From assembly GCA_032158295.1 (NCBI GenBank), contig CM063245.1, positions 7,860,700 through 7,924,699 of the forward strand: a stretch of DNA of 64,000 nt. The letters are read 5' to 3'. Of the stretch, positions 22,901 to 31,900 are shown one piece after another. The notes beneath the pieces are model-generated. The model ran no database searches and was not told the DNA's origin. It saw only the letters and a list, made by a program, of their open reading frames with translations. Position 1 is the first letter of the stretch; every line of letters begins with the position of its first letter. This DNA comes from Pycnopodia helianthoides (taxonomy: Eukaryota > Echinodermata > Asteroidea > Forcipulatida > Asteriidae). The position numbers were made by a program, and so were the translations under genes.

Positions 22901-25900
22901 CTCTAGGGTTTGGACTAGGGTAGTGGTATGGGTAAGGGCATGCAACTCTAGGGTTTGGACTAGGGTAGTGGTAAGGGTAAGGGTATGCAACTCTAGAGTT
23001 TAGACTAGGGTAGTGGTATGGGTAAGGGCATGCAACTCTAGGGTTTGGACTAGGGTAGTGGTATGGGTAAGGGCATGCAACTCTAGGGTTTGGACTAGGG
23101 TAGTGGTATGGGTAAGGGCATGCAACTCTAGGGTTTGGACTAGGGTAGTGGTATGGGTAAGGGCATGCAACTCTAGGGTTTGGACTAGGGTAGTGGTATG
23201 GGTAAGGGCATGCAACTCTAGGGTTTGGACTAGGGTAGTGGTATGGGTAAGGGCATGCAACTCTAGGGTTTGGACTAGGGTAGTGGTATGGGTAAGGGCA
23301 TGCAACTCTAGGGTTTGGACTAGGGTAGTGGTATGGGTAAGGGCATGCAACTCTAGGGTTTGGACTAGGGTAGTGGTAAGGGTAAGGGCATGCAACTCTA
23401 GGGTTTGGACTAGGGTAGTGGTATGGGTAAGGGCATGCAACTCTAGGGTTTGGACTAGGGTAGTGGTATGGGTAAGGGCATGCAACTCTAGGGTTTGGAC
23501 TAGGGTAGTGGTAAGGGTAAGGGCATGCAACTCTAGGGTAGGAGTAAGGATAATATAAGGGTCAGGTTTCAAATTACATTGTCAGTTAAATATTACCTGC
23601 AGCAGACTTCAACACTGCTTTGAGAAAGCCAATGACTGAATCTCTGACTTCCCATCTGGGATCCCAAGACTTCTTGATAATCAATTCACCAAGCAGTCTC
23701 ATACAATCTTTCTTATCTTTCAATATCAATGTGTGAATTGAAAGCAACGAAGCAAAACTTTCTAGGCACTTGCAGATAACCTGTACAATTCAAAGTAGTT
23801 GATATTAGATATTTGAGCAAAAACTTTTTGGTCCATATTTTCTTGAAAAAAATAAACATATAAATTTCAAACTTCTTCTGTGATATGAAATAGTAGGTTG
23901 ATTTGAACACATTGAAAGTTTGGGAATACCGATTACATTAATTTTCAACTTGTGATGACTTCAATGTTGCTCAATGAATATATCCCCCAGTAGTTAACAA
24001 GTAAACAATATTTGAAAATTGTTGCTGTTTGAATTATTCAAAAAACCAATTGGTATTTTGCACCATAATATACATGTACAACAATATTCATCAAGGAATA
24101 CAAGAGATTCACAACAGGGTACTCTCAATATGAGTTTAATGTGTTTCAAAGGATTCTGTATCAGTGTGTTAGGCTACTGATACATGATAGATGAGTTACA
24201 GACAACTACTGATACTTGATAGAGTATAAACTCTGTCATGTGATGAGTTACAGACAACAACTGATATACATGATAGAGTATAAACTCTGTCATGTGATGA
24301 GTTACAGACAACTACTGATATACATGATAGAGTATAAACTCTGTCATGTGATGAGTTACAGACAACTACTGATATACATGATAGAGTATAAACTCTGTCA
24401 TGTGATGAGTTACAGACAACTACTGATATACATGATAGAGTATAAACTCTGTCATGTGATGAGTTACAGACAACTACTGATATACATGATAGAGAATAAA
24501 CTCTGTCATGTGATGAGTTACAGACAACTACTGATATACATGATAGAGTATAAACTCTGTCATGTGATGAGTTACAGACAACTACTGATATACATGATAG
24601 AGAATAAACTCTGTCATGTGATGAGTTACACTTGCTGAATTTAAGATTTAAATGGCGGTAAAAACTTAAATCAAGTATCATGCTGTGTTTCTAACCTTTT
24701 AGAGACCATTAATTTATGTATAAGCATCACCAGACATGGCTAGTATTGTAAATTTTTGTGAATCATTTTTAATTTTGCAGATGCCTGAAAAAAAACAATT
24801 TGTTAGAAATTTAGATACTATTTAAACATTAGAAATATTGGTAAATGTCACTTCTGAACATAACTTTTACTTTGACCTTTCTGGCCGAGTGGAGGTTAAC
24901 GGAATCTTGCTTGTGGCTTCTATGCCATGGCATTTTGGTGCAAGCCTTTTGCAACCACTATAGTCTCTAACGGGTTATTTAACCACAATGCAGTAACAAT
25001 CTCTACAATGAAAAACTGAGTATCTGAAAAGAACAAAAAGGTCAGAGACAATTCTCATTGTGAAAGAAGAGTGAACAAAACTCTTAGAGAGAAAGCTGGA
25101 CCCTGGTAAGAAGGTTAGGTGTTTTATTGTTGTTACTTACAGTACAGTCAGACTCTGGATTATTCAATATGGTGTCAGCTCAAGAATCAACCTCATCAAA
25201 CACACTTCAGTCAGCTTGAAGTCACCTACATTTGAAAAACAAGTTTCATTAAAGACAAACTTAATATAAAGATTGCTGATCACTCCCTACATATATTCTA
25301 GATGAACTATGACCTACATGTACATGTACGTTGCATGAGTATGTTGACCCTCCCCTCCCATATGTTATAACTTAGCCTTGTCCAAGGCATTTACACTACT
25401 CACAAAAAAAGGTTTTGTGTTGCCCATTTAAATTTGCTTGCAGCGGTAGTAGAGCATTGTCAGGCCACACTGCCATGCCACAAACCCCTGCTAGATTAGC
25501 CCAGTGTTACTGCATGTAGGATGCACACATGTGCATACAGAGTCAGTACAATCCCCTTGTACCTACTGTTAAATTTTCAGAATGCAGTGTGGTGAATTGA
25601 ACGGGGCGTGCTTGCCATAACCCTGGTTACAAAACCTGTATAATCTTTCATACATATTATGTCTTAAAACATTTCTCGCAATTTAACTTAGAGCATGTTT
25701 AAATTCAAGCCTTCATCAATTGCTATGGCTTGATTGTTGAAAATGCCCATTCTTCAATGTTATCGCTCCTGCCAATGGCCGTAGCCGGCCCTAGCCGTAA
25801 GCGAATGCCCTTTCTTCAATGTTATCTCTGCTGCCAATAGCCATAGCCGGCCTAGCCGTAACCGAATGCCTATTCTTTAATGCTATCTCTGCTGCTAACG

Positions 25901-28900
25901 GCCATAGCCGGCCTACTTGATTCACACACAACCTCAATGTGATTTTTAGAGATGCACCTACACTTAGAAATGAATGTGATGACATATTTGGGGAAATGTC
26001 CATTTATTATTAAGCATGTGACATCAGTTCACAAGCAAGTTAGACAGAATGAAATATCTTACTTTTACTTTCAGAATCCACTGTTTTTATCAGCAAAGTT
26101 AAGATGACCTTAGTGACCTTGAGAGATCCACGTAGATGACCTTTAAGTGAGTCAACGGCAGTCTGCTGTGATTCTTGACCTAGAGTTATGCTCAGAATGG
26201 AGATCCCATCATCAACAAAGCTGCTTTGTTTACTCATAACTTGACTCTGACACTGAATAAAATAAGTACTTACAGTATTTAATTCACTAGATGAAATATT
26301 TGCATCTTTAGGAAAAAAAAATATTATGTTGTTTTGTTATACCCTACATCAATGTGTGAGAAGCACTGTATGCTGCTCTCTGAGTTCTGCAGAAAAGTTT
26401 TCTCAAGAAGGCAGGGGTATTGGGTTCAAAGCCTATCCAAGTAGCAAGTCTGCAAGGCAGGGGTCTTGGGTTCAAATTCTAACCAAGTAGCATGTCTGAA
26501 AAGCGGGGGCCTTGGGTTTAAATCCTACCCAAGTAGCATGTCTGCAAGGCAGGGGTCTTGGGTTCAAATCGTACCCAAAGAGCATGTCTGAAAGGCAAGG
26601 GTCTTGAGTTGAAATCCTACCCAAGTAGCATGTCTGCAAGGCAGGGTCTTGGGTTCAAATTCTACCCTAGTAGTATGTCTGAAGGGCAAGGGTCTTGAGT
26701 TGAAATCCTACCTAAGTAGTATGTCTGCAAGGCAGGGGTCTTGGGTTCAAATCCTACCCTAGTAGTATGCCTGCAATCATGTTCACAGACAAACCATTAG
26801 TTCAAATACATCAATGGTAGTAGTGACAGTGATGTCCACTTAGCGCTTACCTGTACCAGCATGTTGTCCAGAGCACATAATGAATGAGTCAATATTGTCA
26901 CACATTGACATTTACTTGAAAACATTTCCTTAAGCAAGGCATGTCTACCAGTGCTCAGCTTGCAGTCTGAGGGTTTGCTATGACTTAGTACAGAGTGTAA
27001 TGGTAACATCACAAGGTCCATCAGAGATGTACATGTTTCATCTCTCAGTCTCTCAAACCACATATTCCTGTAACCAATTATCAAGCATCAGGGTTACACA
27101 CCTATTTTCAAACACCAATTCATGTTTGTTCCAACACCCTACAAGTATGTTCCAACACCCTACAAGTTCCAACAACCATTCATGTTTGTTCCAACAACCC
27201 TACATGTCAATCCAACACCCATTCATGTTTGTTCCAACACCCCTACAAGTATGTTCCAACACCAATTCATGTTTGTTCCAACACCCTTAAATGTATGTTC
27301 CAACACCCATTCATTTATGTTCCAACACCCCTGCAAGTATGTTCCAACACCCCTAAATATATGTTCCAACACCCCTACATGTATGTTCCAACACCCATTC
27401 ATGTATGTTCCTACACCCCTACATGTATGTTCCAACACCCCTACATGTATGTTCCAACACCCATGCATGTTTGTTCAAAAACCCCTACAAGTATGTTCCA
27501 ACACCCTTTATGTTTGTTCCAACACCCCTACAAGTATGTTCCAACACCCTACATGTATGTTCCAACACCCCTACATGTATGATCCAACAACCCTACAAGT
27601 ATGTTCCAACATCCCTTCATGTATGTTCCAACACCCCTACAGGTATGTTCCAACACCCCTACATGTATGTTCCAACACCCTAAATGTATGTTCCAAACCC
27701 CTGCATGTATGTTCCAACACCCCTACAAGTATGTTCAAACACCCCTACACAAATGTTCCAACACTCCTACATGTTCCAACACCCCTACAAGTATGTTTCA
27801 ACACCCCTAAATGTATGTTCCAACACCCCTGCTATTTGTTCCAACAGCCTTTATGTATGTTCCAACACCCCTTTATGTATATTACAACACCCATTTATGT
27901 ATGTTCCAACACCCCTACATGTAAGTTCCAACATCCCTACATGTATGCTTCCAACATCCCTTCATGTATGTTCCAACACCCCTACATGTATGTTCCAATA
28001 CCCCTTCCTTTAGTTCAAACACCATTCATGTATGTTCCAACACCCCTACATGTATGTTCCAAAACCCCTACATGTATGTTCCAAAACCCCTACATGTATG
28101 TTCCAAAACCCCTACATGTATGTTCCAACACCCATTCATGTAAGTTCCAACACCCATTCATGTATGTTCCAACACCCCTACATGGGTGTTCCAACACCCA
28201 TTCATGTATGTTCCAACACCCATTCTTGAGTGTTCCAACACCCCTAAAAGTATGTTCCAAAACCCCTACATCTAAGTTCCAACACCCATTCATGTATGTT
28301 CCACCACCCCTACAATTATGTTCCAACACCCCTACATGTAAGTTCTAACACCCCACATGCAAGTTCCAACACCCAATTCATATATGTTCCAACACCCTTA
28401 CATGTATGTTCCAAAACCCATTCATGTATGTTCTACACCCCTAAAAGTATGTTCCAACACCCCTACATGTATGTTCAAACACCCCTACAGTATGTTCAAA
28501 CACCCCTACATGTATGTTCCAACACCCCTACATGTATGTTCCAACACCCTTACATGTCAATCCAACACCCCTACATGTATGTTCCAACACCCCTTCATGT
28601 ATGTTCCAACACCCATTTATATATGTTCTACCACCCTACAAGTATGTTCCAACACCCCTACATGTATGTTCAAACACCCCTACATGTATGTTCCAAAACC
28701 CCTATATATATATGTTCCAACATCCATTCATGTAAGTTCTAACACCATTCATGTATGTTCCAACACCCCTACAAGTATGTTCCATAACCCCTACATGGGT
28801 GTTCCAACACCCTTACATGTATGTTCCAACACCCATTTAGGTATGTTCCAACACCCTAAAATTATGTTCCAACACCCCTACATGTATGTTCCAACATTCC

Positions 28901-31900
28901 CTACATGTAAGTTCCGACATCCATTCATGTATGTTCCACCACCCTACAAGTATGTTCCAACACCCCTACATGTAGGTTCTAACACCCCACTTGCAAGTTC
29001 CAACACCCATTCATGTTTGTTCCAACACCCATACATGTATGTTCCAACACTCCTTCATGTATGTTCCAACACCCCTACATGTATGTTCCAACACCCCTAC
29101 ATGTAAGTTCCAACACCATTCATGTATCTTCCACCACTCCTACAAGTATGTTCCAACACCCCTACATGTAAGTTCCAACACCCCTACATGTAAGTTCCAA
29201 CAGCCCTATGTTCCGACAGCCCTATGTTCCATCACCCCGATGTTTCAACAGTACTACCCTACATGTAAGTTCCAACACCCCTATGTTCTGACACCCTGAT
29301 GTTCCAATACCCCCAACAAATGCATGCTCCTATAATCCTAACCCTAACCCTCAGCCTAATCCTAGCACGTAGATCCTGAGGTTATCAGAGAATCAGACAT
29401 CTATGTAGAGCAGTCACCAAATTAACCACCTTTGGTCAATATTAAGAATAGTTTTCTTTGACCACCTGCAGTATTTTTTTTCTCAGAACTTTTTGGAGTA
29501 GTTGTTTTTCTTTTAAATATATTGTTGCCGCAATGAAAACCTGAATTGTCAAAGGAAAGACAACAAAGGTTCTCATAATAAACACCGGATTTTATGTTGT
29601 CTTGTGAGAAATACGAGAAGGCATTCACTGTGATTTGCGAACCTCGATCGTAAGCCACAGCCGTATAACTTGCAATGGTGTGCTGGAATCTCACTTGGCA
29701 AAGTGCCAGAGCCCAGTGTGACACAAGTAAACTTAGGCAAGAGCACAATAAGTAACCGCAGTCGGGCCCAGTATGGCGAAAGAACACAAACACATGCCAA
29801 TAATCTATGTTTTGCTGGCAATGTTGGGATGATGATGTGTTTGAGAAGTTAAATGGTGGGTTAACAATTTTCTCTCAGATGGTAGCCTTTAACATGGACA
29901 AATCTTCACTTTCTTAATCAGTTTAATTCAATGGAATTATACTTGGTTTATGTTATGACTTACCCATTAACCTTGGGATGCTGTAAGGCACGATACAAAA
30001 TTGATGCCAGCTGTACTGATGAGTTGAACTGATGAATATTCAGTAGTTGCCATGGGAAATTAATCATGATTCTTAATGAAGAGTTTTCCATGTCAATGTC
30101 ACTAGAAGTTACATAAATAGAAAAATACATTTTAAGACTATTAGAATAATTGAGCCATGTTTGTTTCAGATCACAGGGAAATTACAAGCAGATCAAACAC
30201 TATGGATTCTAAATTTTAGGAAAGTGGTTTCAATACTACTTTATGATTTTAAGGATACACTTGTCAAACTTATTTTCAGTTATGATGCAGTGATTGCGTG
30301 AATGGTGGAATGTTTGTCTGACAGCCGGGTATTTTTAGCAAAAGTGACATCATTAGTCACCCTAAGTGTATGGGGCAAACAAAGCAGATCACTGCACTAT
30401 TGAATAGTGCACGCTGCACAATGGTTGTTAGGCATATTTATCACGCCACCCGCAGTCGAACTTGTACCACAAAAAACATTTCCACAAGTTATTAACTCAA
30501 CCAGCAGCAACCTTCAAACATTTTGCGTGTATGTCACCGGCATTGACAGACTGCCAAATCAGCCAATGATGGGTGAATATCAAAGTTAAGCACATTGAAT
30601 TGTAATTCATTATTAACAGGGTTCAGTGGGACATACTGCACTTGAGTGACATAGGAATGCAAACTACTTAAACTGACTTACCTATCCAGAGTATAGGTAT
30701 GCACAGCCATAGATACAAAGTCAACAACAGTGTGGCACATGTTGGGATGAATGTGATATTGGGAGTTCAATAGTTCTGATATTACTGATACCAAAGACAA
30801 GTCAGACAAGATATATTGCCCCTTTTCAGGGAAAGTTTCAATCAGTGATCTGACTACTCCTACACACACACTCCAAAGTTTGCTGCTGTGTCTGCTTAGG
30901 TCAACTGCATTGGGTGCAATTGATTTCACTATTTGCAGCATTTCTGTCAATTTCTGTAGAAGTGTTTTCAGGTATATCTCGCAACCACAGTTTCTCCTCT
31001 TGTTGGATGACTCTTCTTGATGGTTTCCTTTGCTTCTTTTTGATGAGAATGAATCTGAAGTACACAAAGGTCTTTTCACTTGGCAGTCAGACACGAGTGT
31101 GGCACATACTGCATTTTTCTGAGTTACTGGGGTTTCTTTAGTACATAGTTTATGGGTTCCTTTCAAGGATGTGTTTGTGAAGCCATCCTCTCTTGAGGTG
31201 ATAGGAGTACCTTGCAAGACTGACCCTGTTAAACTGTCCCTTGTGGATTCTCTTTTGACACAAGAGTGAGAGATTGCTATTAAAGCAGCAAGGAACTGCT
31301 GAGCTGCAGTAACAACAAACATAGAGTTGTCTTCCAAAGCTGCGAAGGCAGTGTTTAGAATATCTGAAATAAAGTGAATAAGTTATAAGAAGTATGGAAT
31401 TTGCTAAAGTTCATCACACATTTCACACTCTTGCAGAAACACTTGAAGTATCAAAAAGCTCTGTCACTTGATAGGTAAAGGCTTGAAAGCTGATTGTACA
31501 CTGAATAAGGATTAATGCCTTAAGTAACACTCTTCTGAAATTGGTTATGAGAAACTATTAGCCCTGGAGGCCTGCACTTTCTTATCAATACTACAGTGAC
31601 GTCCTGCATATGTTTCTGGGGCGGAACAATTTCAGAGCTCCATAATTCAAATTTTCTGTAAGACCCACAATCTCACCAAGTTAACATTCTATGGCAGCAT
31701 ATATTTTATGGCCATGGGTTTTGGAATTCACATATTCTTCAGAACCCGATATTTTCGTGAAATAATTCAGCTCTAAAAAGTTTCTGTTTTGTTTGTTCTC
31801 TCAAACATGCCTAATCTTCAAATTCCTACACAGAGCTTGGACAATGAAAACAAAACAACACCAAAACCCACATTTGTATCACGTCCAGACCCATGAGTGA

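Noticed and set aside
27122..28348. 408-codon frame with MFQHPYMYVPTPLHV-like repeats
   Set aside because: It is a product of the 22-bp array (three units = 66 bp) inside a BRAT1 intron, on the opposite strand, with overlapping equivalents in other frames.
29335..29365. Telomere-like CCTAACCCTAACCCT
   Set aside because: Only about two and a half repeats, at the edge of a minisatellite; too short to indicate a telomere or interstitial telomeric array.
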